Source: Exiguobacterium sp. FSL W8-0210 | GTDB lineage: Bacteria; Bacillota; Bacilli; Exiguobacteriales; Exiguobacteriaceae | Direction: 5' to 3' | Assembly (NCBI RefSeq): GCF_038006045.1 | Contig: NZ_JBBOUK010000001.1 | Location: forward strand, 1,529,001 to 1,593,000 | DNA: 64,000 nt | Program-made: the position numbers and the translations under genes | Notes under the pieces: generated by a model | Databases searched by the model: none | What the model saw: only the letters and a program-made list of their open reading frames with translations | What the model was told of the DNA's origin: nothing | Shown here: one piece after another, positions 8,205-17,685 of the stretch | Layout of the letters: every line of letters begins with the position of its first letter | Position numbering within the stretch: the first letter of the stretch is position 1

Positions 8205-8549
8205 AACGCGGAAAACATACGCTAAGTCAATTTCTGGATGAAATAAATCGACTTTTTCCTATGCTAAGGAATTAATAGCCTTTCATATTGGCTAAATAAT
8301 CTTAGAATTCTAAGCGATGATATACTCCTTTTTTCTAAAACTCAACCTTATTTAACCCCCGAATCCTAGGGTCTTTTTTTATGTAGAGTAATTGGCTTTG
8401 ATAATGTCTTCTGTATATTTGAGATGGGGTATATCCACTTAGTTGCTTAATATGATTTTAAAAATGCCCCTATTAATAGTATTGAAGATAAAAGTTAGTG
8501 ATATCTTTTATCTTTTTTCGCTTAGAATGTTAAACCTTAAAGCAAGTTA
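8205..8549. other. Left arm of the island: non-coding, decayed sequence
   Basis: 345 bp without an intact gene. It holds a 14-bp perfect palindrome (CTTAGAATTCTAAG, about 8300-8313), a small ACCC...GGGT hairpin followed by a T-run near 8358-8380, and a possible degraded AraC-type fragment on the minus strand. It looks like decayed foreign DNA. Confidence 0.5.
8383..8466 (-). pseudogene. Possible decayed AraC-type regulator C-terminus
   Basis: One minus-strand frame reads IKQLSGYTPSQIYRRHY, which resembles the end of an AraC/XylS helix-turn-helix domain (typically FKxxTGYTPSQYR). It has no start and upstream frames contain stops, so at best it is a remnant. The match is short and made from memory. 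An IS3-type transposase tail was considered and fits less well. Confidence 0.25.
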
Positions 8550-8858
8550 TTTACGAAAGCAGATTACAAAGAGAAGAAATTAGGAAATACAGGTGGAAGC
8601 AGTTCTTTTGAACAATTAGCTGAATACTTTTTAGCAGATTTAGATGGCGCTGCAAATATTCAAGATATTACAAACTGTGCAACGAGATTACGTGTTACAG
8701 TAAAAGATCCTGAAAAACTAGAAAGTGAACAAGTTTTTAGAAAACATGGAGCACATGGCTTAGTTCGAAATAAACAAGCGATCCAAATAATAGTTGAACT
8801 ATCAGTTGGTCAAGTTCGAGATAAAATGGAAGAAAAGATTAAAAGTGTTCGAAAGTAA
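8550..8858 (+). pseudogene. 3' remnant of a PTS alpha-glucoside/glucose-type EIICB permease
   Basis: The last 102 codons of an EIICB permease: a linker (KKLGNTGGSSSFEQLAEYFL) and a complete EIIB domain with the phosphorylated cysteine in the ITNCATRLRV motif. The membrane EIIC part is absent. A TAA lies four codons upstream (8538-8540), and there is no ATG, GTG or TTG before the conserved region, so it cannot be translated normally. Its position ahead of the 6-phospho-alpha-glucosidase gene mirrors MalP-type permeases of maltose operons. The truncation coincides with the decayed left arm of the island. Confidence 0.8.
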
Positions 8859-8982
8859 AATAGGATGTAAGAAGGTTAAAGAAATCTCCCAATGAGTGAA
8901 ACCTTTCCCATCATCTTTCCAAACTATTACGATGAAGGAAAAATCGCAGTATACTAACCTTAAAGAAATATTTATACACTAA

Positions 8983-10350
<1,368 letters not shown>

Positions 10351-10377
10351 GGAAAAAGGGTTTGCTAAACTAGTAGC

Positions 10378-10400
10378 GGGTATGAGGTGTTTTCATACCC
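10378..10400 (+). other. Intercistronic hairpin after malA
   Basis: An 8-bp perfect stem (GGGTATGA with TCATACCC) with a 7-nt loop between malA and the regulator gene. No T-run follows, so it is more likely an mRNA-stabilising or attenuating hairpin than a full terminator. Confidence 0.5.
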
Positions 10401-10434
10401 TGTTGCCTGGTAATTAAGTTAGGAGGATCTCCTT

Positions 10435-11205
10435 GTGAATCTTGAAGAGTTAATTAATAAAAATTATGAGTATTTGAGTGATACTGATTTTACTATTGCT
10501 AGGTACGTTCTTGCTAATAAAGATAAAATTGGGAACATGGGTATTAATCAGTTAGCTAAAAATAGTTTAGCATCCAAATCATCTGTATTAAGATTTGCTC
10601 AAAAATTAGGTTTTAGTGGATATAGTGAATTTAAAAACTTTGTAAAATGGGAAAATGCCAGCCCAAATGAGGAACTTAAACCAAATGAATTGTTTGAACA
10701 AGTTCTTTATGATGTCAATAAAACGTTAGACTATTTAAATAGTGTGGATTTTGAACCTATTTATAAAGCAATTGATACTAGCGAAAATATTTATGTCATT
10801 TCAACAGGAATAGCCCAGAAAAATCAAGCTGCAGAACTGCAACGACTATTCCTACTTATTGGCAAACCCGTTCAAATTATTCCTGCAATGGCCCACGCAA
10901 ATGAATATAGGCTTATAATTGAAAAGTTAACTTCTAAAGATTTAATTATTTTGTTTTCACTATCCGGTGAAAATCCAAACTTACAAGGGTTACCTGATAT
11001 TCCTGCTGTTAAGGGTGCAAAAATGATTTCCCTTACCAATTTTAAAAGTAATTGGTTGTCAGGACATGCTGATTTTAATTTATATTCTTCCAGTACGATG
11101 AATCCTATTCCGAAAAATTGGTGGGTACGATCTGCCTCTTCCTTTTTTATTGTGGTAGAAGCATTGGCATTTGGATACTTAGATTATATAAATAGTAAAA
11201 GATAG
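10435..11205 (+). CDS. malR: RpiR/MurR-family regulator, MalR (GlvR)-like
   Basis: 256 residues. The N-terminal helix-turn-helix (MGINQLAKNSLASKSSVLRFAQKLGFSGYSEFKNFVKW, about 39-77) is typical of RpiR regulators. A SIS sugar-phosphate-binding domain (about 105-250; IYVISTGIAQKN..., LIILFSLSGENPN) follows. The N-terminus resembles B. subtilis GlvR/MalR, the activator of the maltose operon. The GTG start at 10435 follows AGGAGGAT. It lies between malA and the EIIA gene, so it probably senses a phosphorylated alpha-glucoside and controls this island. Confidence 0.85.
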   Translation: MNLEELINKNYEYLSDTDFTIARYVLANKDKIGNMGINQLAKNSLASKSSVLRFAQKLGFSGYSEFKNFVKWENASPNEELKPNELFEQVLYDVNKTLDYLNSVDFEPIYKAIDTSENIYVISTGIAQKNQAAELQRLFLLIGKPVQIIPAMAHANEYRLIIEKLTSKDLIILFSLSGENPNLQGLPDIPAVKGAKMISLTNFKSNWLSGHADFNLYSSSTMNPIPKNWWVRSASSFFIVVEALAFGYLDYINSKR

Positions 11206-11223
11206 ACATTGAGGTGTGAAATG

Positions 11224-11712
11224 ATGTTTTTTAAGAAGAGTAAAAAAGAAAAAAATATATTCATCCATAGCCCTTTAAAGGGCGAGGTTATTCCATTAGG
11301 AAGTGTTCCAGATCCCGTTTTTTCCCAGAAAATGATGGGCGAAGGGCTAGCCTTTATTCCAACTAACGGCGAAGTTTTTTCTCCTGTAAATGGGAAGGTT
11401 ACACAAGTGTTTCCTACTAAACATGCAATTGGAATGGTAACGGAAGATGGCCTTGAAATGCTATTACATTTAGGACTTGAAACAGTTGAATTAAAAGGTG
11501 AAGGATTTAATATCAAAATTAATGCTGGAGATATAGTTAGTGTTAATGACCACATTGGTACTTTTGATCTTTCCTATATTGAGGAGAAGGGAAAAGAAAT
11601 TATTTCAGTCCTTGTTTTCCCGAATTTTGAAGAAAAAATCTCTGAAATGATTCCGTTAAAGTCAGATGAAGTTGAAAGTGGAACGGAAATTGCTCAATTG
11701 ATTTTTAAATAA
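11224..11712 (+). CDS. PTS glucose-family EIIA component
   Basis: 162-residue EIIA of the glucose family (IIA-Glc/Crr type), which passes phosphate from HPr to an EIIB domain. The two active-site histidines are seen in PTKHAIGMV and in MLLHLGLETVELKGEGF, the latter being the phosphorylated one. SPLKGEVIPLGSVPDPVFSQKMMGEG is the typical N-terminal signature. ATGs at 11221 and 11224 are both possible, and 11224 gives better spacing from GAGGTG. With its own EIICB truncated, it would have to phosphorylate another permease encoded elsewhere. This is inference. Confidence 0.88.
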   Translation: MFFKKSKKEKNIFIHSPLKGEVIPLGSVPDPVFSQKMMGEGLAFIPTNGEVFSPVNGKVTQVFPTKHAIGMVTEDGLEMLLHLGLETVELKGEGFNIKINAGDIVSVNDHIGTFDLSYIEEKGKEIISVLVFPNFEEKISEMIPLKSDEVESGTEIAQLIFK

Positions 11713-11909
11713 CTCAAATTTCATATTTGAAAATCGATTTGTGATGGGGCTCTCAATAATTTAAGACCCAGCCAAATTCGTAGCTTGAACTGATTTTAAA
11801 AAGCGAAACAGCCTCCATTCTTGGTAAGGAAGATTCTCATGCCATAGTTGTTATTTATTTTTGACAACCTAATTCTTAGATCAAAAAGTGAATTTATTAA
11901 GTAATAATT
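11713..11909. other. Right arm of the island: no gene seen
   Basis: An AT-rich spacer after the EIIA gene. A short minus-strand open frame ends in it but has no ribosome binding site or recognisable family. It may be decayed foreign sequence. Confidence 0.4.
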
Positions 11910-11944
11910 AGCCTGTATGATACTTCCTTCATTCAGGCTTTTAT
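11910..11944 (+). terminator. Terminator at the right end of the island
   Basis: AGCCTG plus ATGA (11910-11920) pairs with TCAT plus CAGGCT (11929-11939) around one T-T mismatch, followed by a T-rich stretch. It lies just before the antiporter stop codon and is convergent with it. Confidence 0.65.
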
Positions 11945-11958
11945 TATGTTCCTCTGAT

Positions 11959-13422
11959 CTATAATCCGAGCGACGCAATCAGCCGTCGCACGTCCTGATC
12001 CGCTTGTTTAGGTGTTAAAATCAACAGTTGATCGTCTACGAGGACACGTGTCTGACCACGCGGCGTCAGGATTTCATCTTCACGAATGATCGCAACGACG
12101 AGCACATCCTGGGGCATCTCGATATCCTGTAACGTTCTTCCGGCAATCACACTGTTTGTCGAGACCCTGACCTCGATGATCTCCGCTTGCGGATGGGTGA
12201 CGGTCATGAATTTCAGGAACGGTTCGACCGTCGTGTCGGGCTGTGTCTCTAGCCCCATTCGCCGGACGATCCACGGCAAGGCCGTTCCTTGCAAAAGAGC
12301 AGACGTCATGACGGTGAAGAAGACGATATTGAAAAGAAGCGGCGCTTCAGAAAGACCACTCGAAAGCGGATAGGTCGCGAGAATGATCGGAACGGCTCCA
12401 CGTAGACCAGCTGCCGTGATGACACTCTGTTCTTTGACCGTGTACCGAAACGGAAGTAGCGATAAGACGACGGCAAGTGGACGAGCGAGCAGGATCAACG
12501 TCAGGACGATGACAGCCGAGACGAACAAAGTCCGAGAATCAAGTAATTGTTTTGGAAAGACGAGCAATCCGAGCATGATGAACATGCCGATCTCTGCTAA
12601 ATGCGACAAGCTACCACTGAATCGTTTGAGCGTCTCGCGGTAGATCATATCATGATTGTTGATCCAGATTCCGGTCAGATAGACGGCGAGAAACCCACTG
12701 GCGTGCAAAATCGTCGCGAGACCATACGAGAAGAGCGCCCCACTGAACAGAAGCGTTGGATAAAGGGCGGACGATGGCAACTCGATCCGGTTCAGCAGTT
12801 GCGTGACGAGATACCCGATCGCAAGACCAACTAGTGTCCCGAGTCCCATCTCATAGAGGAAGGAAAGGATGCTGGCACCGATCGAGAATGATTCCGGTGC
12901 CAATGCAAACGATGTGAATAAGATCGTGAGAAAGACAGCCATCGGGTCATTCGTTCCAGACTCCGCTTCAAGCGTATGTTTGACCTTAGCATCGACCGGT
13001 CGTCCACTTAACAGAGAAAAGACAGCCGCCGCATCGGTTGAGCCGACGAGTGCGCCGATCAATAACGCGACCGGCCAAGAAAAATCAAGCAGATAATGTG
13101 CGACGAAAGCGATGATTCCTGTCGTTGCGAGGACTCCGATGGTCGCGAGCGACAGGGCAGCAGGGAGAATCTTTCGGAAATGCGTCCATTTTGTATGCAA
13201 GCCACCGTCAAATAGAATCAAGACGAGCGCCATTGTTCCATAGAGACGGGCTTGTTCGAAATCACCGAAGTTGATGATTCCTGAAACGTCGGACCCTGCG
13301 ATGATACCTACAACGACGAATAGGATCAACGTCGGTACATTTAACCGGACAGCGAACTTCGTCGTGATGATTGCAATCAGTAATAGTGTGCCTGCGATGA
13401 ACAAAATCGTACCTTCTTCCAT
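11959..13422 (-). CDS. CPA1 cation/proton antiporter with C-terminal TrkA-C domain
   Basis: 487-residue NhaP2/CvrA-type antiporter, exchanging K+ or Na+ for protons across the membrane. About 12-13 transmembrane helices span residues 5-395. The conserved core SGTNDPMAVFLT and AAGLRGAVPIILA segments are present. The C-terminal 90 residues (EIIEVRVSTNSVIAGRTLQDIEMP...LLILTPKQADQDV) form a TrkA-C regulatory domain that usually binds nucleotides. The ATG at 13422 is chosen because AGAGGTGG precedes it. A longer upstream open frame lacks such a site. Ion specificity cannot be read from sequence. Confidence 0.88.
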   Translation of the reverse strand: MEEGTILFIAGTLLLIAIITTKFAVRLNVPTLILFVVVGIIAGSDVSGIINFGDFEQARLYGTMALVLILFDGGLHTKWTHFRKILPAALSLATIGVLATTGIIAFVAHYLLDFSWPVALLIGALVGSTDAAAVFSLLSGRPVDAKVKHTLEAESGTNDPMAVFLTILFTSFALAPESFSIGASILSFLYEMGLGTLVGLAIGYLVTQLLNRIELPSSALYPTLLFSGALFSYGLATILHASGFLAVYLTGIWINNHDMIYRETLKRFSGSLSHLAEIGMFIMLGLLVFPKQLLDSRTLFVSAVIVLTLILLARPLAVVLSLLPFRYTVKEQSVITAAGLRGAVPIILATYPLSSGLSEAPLLFNIVFFTVMTSALLQGTALPWIVRRMGLETQPDTTVEPFLKFMTVTHPQAEIIEVRVSTNSVIAGRTLQDIEMPQDVLVVAIIREDEILTPRGQTRVLVDDQLLILTPKQADQDVRRLIASLGL

Positions 13423-13582
13423 CCCACCACCTCTTTCTTGATGACATGCTCTCTTCTTAGTATACGTTATTTTTTGAAAATTCCGAAAAATAATACCGAA
13501 ATAATGTGTATAAACGAATAGAAAAAGGAAAACTAGAAGCAGGACTAGTGCATTCAAAATGGAACATCAAGGAGGAAGAGGG

Positions 13583-14455
13583 ATGAACATCTGTATCGTC
13601 ACGGGTGCCAATTCTGGTATGGGAATGGTCACGATTCAAGAATTACTGGAGCGGGGAGATCGTGTCATCGCGACCGTCCGGTCTCAGAAAAAAGTGACGG
13701 CACTCGTTCAACTGTTGCGGGAAAACGGTGTATCGCATACACAACTGGAAATCGAGATTGTGCAACTGGATCAACTTGACTCCGTCCGTCGTTTTGCGGA
13801 TCGCCTGTTCGACATGATGGGTCGAATCGACCGTTTGATCCTAAATGCTGGAGTCATGGTACCGCCGTATCATGTCACGAAGGACGGCTTTGAATCGCAA
13901 TTCCAAGTCAATTACTTGAGTCACTTCTACTTGATCGAGCGATTGTTACCTTTACTCGAAAAAGGACGAGATCCGCGCGTCATCTCGATTTCCTCTCTCG
14001 CCGGTGAAGGCGGCTTGATCCGGACCGACGTCGAACTTGAGGCGATCGCGCACGTCAAAAAAGAACACTACAGCCCGATGCGTTCTTACCGCGAATCGAA
14101 GCTCCTGCAAATGATTCATATGCGTGAGCTAGCTGAAAAGCACGGCGACCGGATCACGTTCGTCAGCGTCCACCCCGGGATCGTCAATACGGATTTGTTC
14201 TATCGCGGCAAGTACGGCAAAGTGATGAAGACGTTACTCAAACCAGTCGCGCAAGTCGGATACTGGACCGGAAAACTTTATACACCGGAATACGGTGCGA
14301 AGACGGCGCTCTATCTTGCAACAACCGACGATCCACTTGACAACGGCGGCTATTATGCGGATTCCGCTCCTCGACTCAGCAATCCGATCGTTGAAGATGA
14401 CGAGTACCGGGCACAAGCACGGAATTTGTCGCGCCGCTGGGTCGAATTATCCTGA
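13583..14455 (+). CDS. Short-chain dehydrogenase/reductase
   Basis: 290-residue classical SDR. The cofactor loop TGANSGMG (about 7-14), LNAGVMV in the NAG position, SISSLAGE with the catalytic serine, and YRESK (Y-x3-K) are all present. The form resembles retinol dehydrogenase/WW-domain-like SDRs that use NADP(H), but the substrate is unknown. The ATG at 13583 follows GGAGGAAG. It is divergent from the antiporter gene. Confidence 0.85.
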   Translation: MNICIVTGANSGMGMVTIQELLERGDRVIATVRSQKKVTALVQLLRENGVSHTQLEIEIVQLDQLDSVRRFADRLFDMMGRIDRLILNAGVMVPPYHVTKDGFESQFQVNYLSHFYLIERLLPLLEKGRDPRVISISSLAGEGGLIRTDVELEAIAHVKKEHYSPMRSYRESKLLQMIHMRELAEKHGDRITFVSVHPGIVNTDLFYRGKYGKVMKTLLKPVAQVGYWTGKLYTPEYGAKTALYLATTDDPLDNGGYYADSAPRLSNPIVEDDEYRAQARNLSRRWVELS

Positions 14456-14464
14456 ACGCCAAAA

Positions 14465-14495
14465 AAACGACCGGCTCGTGGGAAGCAGGTCGTTT
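14465..14495 (+). terminator. Weak terminator after the SDR gene
   Basis: AAACGACC pairs with GGTCGTTT across a 15-nt loop shortly after the SDR stop codon. There is no T-run beyond TTTA, so efficiency is doubtful. Confidence 0.45.
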
Positions 14496-14677
14496 ACCGT
14501 TGTGACGACTGGGGGTCAGATCACTCCTAAAGAATACGTTACATCGAAATAAAATTGTGGAATATGAAAAAAATCACAAAATAATGGGCAAACATGAAAT
14601 CTTGAAGCAAAAAGGTTTTCTTCTCGCTTCGCATTCGTTAGGATAGAGAAGAATTTTTTTGTAACAGGAGGAATAAC

Positions 14678-15163
14678 ATGATACGACAAGCTACATCAAA
14701 AGACGTTCGAAACATCGCAACCCTACTTGAGCAAAAAGCGCTCTCCCTTAAAGCCGGTGGCAGTAGCCAGTGGTCAGCTTATCTTGAGCAAGACATCGAG
14801 CAACTCGTCGTGCGAGATTTAGAAGCCGGTCGCCTGTATGTCTTTGAGGATCAGAACGAGCTGCTTGGTTCCGTTGCCCTGCTTCCTTCGCTCGAATGGG
14901 ATCAATCCTTGTGGGATGATGTAGAAGGTCTGTATATCCATCGAATCGTCGTCAGCGACCGCGCAAAAGGACGTGGAGTCGGTCGGAAACTGCTGGAACA
15001 TGCGATTGCTGTGACAGAGGACGAAGGGGAAATCCTACGACTCGACTGTGTCGCTTCAAACGAGTTTCTCAATGCGTATTACACGTCATTCGGCTTCGTC
15101 TATCAAGGAACACGGGACGGGTTCGCGATTTACGAGTATGAACACATCGAAGCGACGGCCTGA
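14678..15163 (+). CDS. GNAT-family N-acetyltransferase
   Basis: 161-residue single-domain GNAT acetyltransferase. The acetyl-CoA loop is visible as IVVSDRAKGRGVGRKLLEHAI (motif A, about 90-110), followed by LRLDCVASNEFLNAYYTSFGFVYQG (motif B region), typical of family members acting on small molecules. Acceptor substrate unknown. AGGAGGAA precedes the ATG. Monocistronic or cotranscribed with the oxidoreductase 73 nt downstream. Confidence 0.85.
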   Translation: MIRQATSKDVRNIATLLEQKALSLKAGGSSQWSAYLEQDIEQLVVRDLEAGRLYVFEDQNELLGSVALLPSLEWDQSLWDDVEGLYIHRIVVSDRAKGRGVGRKLLEHAIAVTEDEGEILRLDCVASNEFLNAYYTSFGFVYQGTRDGFAIYEYEHIEATA

Positions 15164-15236
15164 AGCGGTTCAATCAAGACAACGGTCGTTTCGTTTGGTA
15201 TGGTAAGAGAAAAAGAACGGTTCAAGGAGTGATCGG

Positions 15237-16286
15237 ATGCGATTGAATATCGGCTTCATCGGCTTTGGCAAAAGTACGACCCGTTACCATTTACCGTACG
15301 TGATGATCGAGGACAACTATCACGTCATCTGGATTTACAATCGGAAGGAAAAACCGGAGCTGTTCGCGTCCTATCAAAATCGACTGCCAGATGCACGTTT
15401 TACGACGGATGTGTCTGAGATGCTCGCTGACCCGGCACTTGATGTCGTCGTCATCAATACACCACCGGCGACACATTTCGAATACGCGTTGCTCGCCTTG
15501 CAACATCAAAAGCATGTTCTCGTCGAAAAGCCGTTTACCGTGACTGAAGAGGAGACGAAGCATTTATTTGCGGAAGCAGATGCGCAAGGCGTCAAAATTC
15601 TCGCTTATCAAAACCGCCGTTACGACAGCGACTTCCAAGTCGTCGCCCAAATCATCCGTTCCGGAAAACTCGGACGACTTGTCGAAGTCGTCTCGCAGTT
15701 TGATTTGTTTCGTCCCGAAGCAGCGTCAGCTGATGCGCGCCATGAGAACGGCGCACTCTACGGACTCGGTGTTCATACGCTTGACCAAATCATCGCCTTA
15801 TTCGGAAAACCGGACAAAGTCGCCTTTGACGTGCGCAGTGTTCGACTGCCGCACAATCCCGATGACGCGTTTGCGATTGATCTCTATTATCCGGAGCTCA
15901 AGGTCAGCGTCCGGACGAGTCATGTCGCACTTGCCCCGGCACCCCGGTGGATGTTACACGGCACGAACGGCACGTTCATCAAACAACACGTCGATCGGCA
16001 AGAGCTCGACCTGAAAGCGAACTACTTCCCGGGAGAAGAGGGGTTCGGTGAGGATTCGGAAGACGATTATGGGCGTTTGATTTATCATGATGAACACGGT
16101 CATCTGCAAGACGTCCGGATCCCGAGTCCTGTTGGCGATTACGGTAAAATGTATCGCGCCTTTTACCGCAGTATCGTCGAAGATGCACCGCTTCCAGTGA
16201 AAGAAGAGGATACCTTGTTTGTTGCCCACCTGCTCGAACAAGCTTTTGCGCAACCGTCTCCTTATATCTTGACGATCCAAAATTAA
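15237..16286 (+). CDS. Gfo/Idh/MocA-family oxidoreductase
   Basis: 349-residue NAD(P)-dependent dehydrogenase of the Gfo/Idh/MocA family. The N-terminal Rossmann domain starts NIGFIGFGKSTTRYHLPYV. VVINTPPATHFEYALLAL leads to the EKPF motif (residues about 98-101), and the C-terminal alpha/beta domain carries GLGVHTLDQIIALFG. The GFGKST...H N-terminus resembles the YhhX/YdgJ subgroup. The substrate is probably a sugar-like polyol, unassigned. AAGGAGTG lies before the ATG, and a terminator follows. Confidence 0.88.
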   Translation: MRLNIGFIGFGKSTTRYHLPYVMIEDNYHVIWIYNRKEKPELFASYQNRLPDARFTTDVSEMLADPALDVVVINTPPATHFEYALLALQHQKHVLVEKPFTVTEEETKHLFAEADAQGVKILAYQNRRYDSDFQVVAQIIRSGKLGRLVEVVSQFDLFRPEAASADARHENGALYGLGVHTLDQIIALFGKPDKVAFDVRSVRLPHNPDDAFAIDLYYPELKVSVRTSHVALAPAPRWMLHGTNGTFIKQHVDRQELDLKANYFPGEEGFGEDSEDDYGRLIYHDEHGHLQDVRIPSPVGDYGKMYRAFYRSIVEDAPLPVKEEDTLFVAHLLEQAFAQPSPYILTIQN

Positions 16287-16314
16287 ATTTTAATTTGATT
16301 GCAGGTTGATGACA

Positions 16315-16350
16315 ACTCGACTGTGCCCATAGGCATGGTCGGGTTTTTTT
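16315..16350 (+). terminator. Terminator
   Basis: CTCGAC..GTGCC pairs with GGCAT..GTCGGG, followed by seven T residues, after the oxidoreductase gene. Confidence 0.8.
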
Positions 16351-16469
16351 GATATAAAGAACAGGTACATTCCTGATTTTTCAGATTTTTCTAAAGAAAT
16401 GTTGATTATTTTTTCAAAAAGTTGGGAATAAGGGAATGTCTCACCAAATCAAAACATAGGGGGTCTATC

Positions 16470-17546
16470 ATGAAACGATTCTTATCCGTATTGCTCGTAG
16501 CGGCTGTCATCGTTGGGGTACTCAGCCCTTCGTTGATCGCTGAGGCCGCGACGAAGTTGACCGTGACGACGGATGTCTTGCGCGTCCGCGAAAAACCGTC
16601 GACATCGAGTAAGATTCTCGGTAACGTCTACAAAGGGAATGTCTACACATCAAAGGGAACGTCCGGCAGCTGGTATAAAATCAGCTACAAATCCCGCACA
16701 GGCTACATACACAAGAACTACGTCAAATCGTCCTCGTCGAAATACACGTCGACAGGGACGAAGTATACGACGGTCGGCACGCTCAACGTCCGGACGGGTG
16801 CCGGAACGAAGTATAAAGTCGTAGGACAGCTGAACAAAGGGGTTGCCGTCGCGACGTACGGAACATCGGGCAGTTGGACACGGATTCTCTACAAGGGAAG
16901 CTACCGCTATATCTCGACGCAATACGTCTCGAAGTCGAAACCATCGACGACGACGAAAAAGTTAAATGTTCCGTACTACAACCAATATTCACTCGGTTAT
17001 CCATCTGGTTGTGAGTTCGTCTCGTTGAAGATGGCACTCGAATATAAGAAAAAAGCCGTCTCTGCTGCGTCACTCTACAATCAAATGCCGAAAAGCATGA
17101 AGAACGCGACGTATAAGAACGGAAAGTATTACTGGGCAGATCCGGAAAAAATGTTCACGGGGAATCCAGCCGGAACGCTCGACTACTACAAGAACTGGGG
17201 TATCTACCCGAAAGGAATCCTACCACTCGCGAAAAAATACCGCAGTGGTGCCGTCGATATCTCGAAACAAGGCGTCTCGAAGATTGAACGTGAAATCCGC
17301 AGCGGTAACCCGGTCATCGTCTGGGCAACGGTCGATTTTAAGAATCCATATGGCTACTTCTCTTGGATCAAACCGGACGGTAAAACATTCACAGGTTACC
17401 GGAACTATCACGTCATGCTCGTGACAGGTGTCTCAAGCGGTTCGTTTTATGTTTCGGATCCATACCGCGGCAAGTATAGTGTCAGTCGTTCGCAGTTCAC
17501 ATCCGTTTTCAATCAAACGGGACAATATGCGTTATCTGTTCGTTAA
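16470..17546 (+). CDS. Secreted protein with two SH3b domains and a C39-like peptidase domain
   Basis: 358 residues. A Sec signal peptide (MKRFLSVLLVAAVIVGVL...AEA, cleavage near 28) is followed by two SH3b repeats (LRVREKPSTSSKILGNVYKG... at about 37-88 and LNVRTGAGTKYKVVGQLNKG... at about 100-155) that usually bind cell-wall peptides. The C-terminal papain-like C39_2 domain has Cys in YPSGCEFVS, His in YHVMLVTG and Asp in VSDPY. It is probably exported and wall-associated; target unknown. The ATG at 16470 follows AGGGGG. A terminator follows. Confidence 0.87.
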   Translation: MKRFLSVLLVAAVIVGVLSPSLIAEAATKLTVTTDVLRVREKPSTSSKILGNVYKGNVYTSKGTSGSWYKISYKSRTGYIHKNYVKSSSSKYTSTGTKYTTVGTLNVRTGAGTKYKVVGQLNKGVAVATYGTSGSWTRILYKGSYRYISTQYVSKSKPSTTTKKLNVPYYNQYSLGYPSGCEFVSLKMALEYKKKAVSAASLYNQMPKSMKNATYKNGKYYWADPEKMFTGNPAGTLDYYKNWGIYPKGILPLAKKYRSGAVDISKQGVSKIEREIRSGNPVIVWATVDFKNPYGYFSWIKPDGKTFTGYRNYHVMLVTGVSSGSFYVSDPYRGKYSVSRSQFTSVFNQTGQYALSVR

Positions 17547-17553
17547 TTCCTCA

Positions 17554-17582
17554 TCCGGTCGCCCCCACGCGACCGGATTTTT
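17554..17582 (+). terminator. Terminator
   Basis: A perfect 9-bp stem, TCCGGTCGC with GCGACCGGA, plus five T residues. Confidence 0.9.
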
Positions 17583-17685
17583 GTCATTTTCATGCATATT
17601 GATACGAAAACTACTGTAAAATGAAGGAGTTCACCTGCTAGGTGTGTAAAAGAATGACAATGTATCCATGAAAGGAAGTGAAGAG

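Noticed and set aside
11796-11978. Minus-strand 60-codon frame at the right end of the island
   Set aside because: No ribosome binding site, no recognisable motif; it spans the terminator and is probably decayed sequence.
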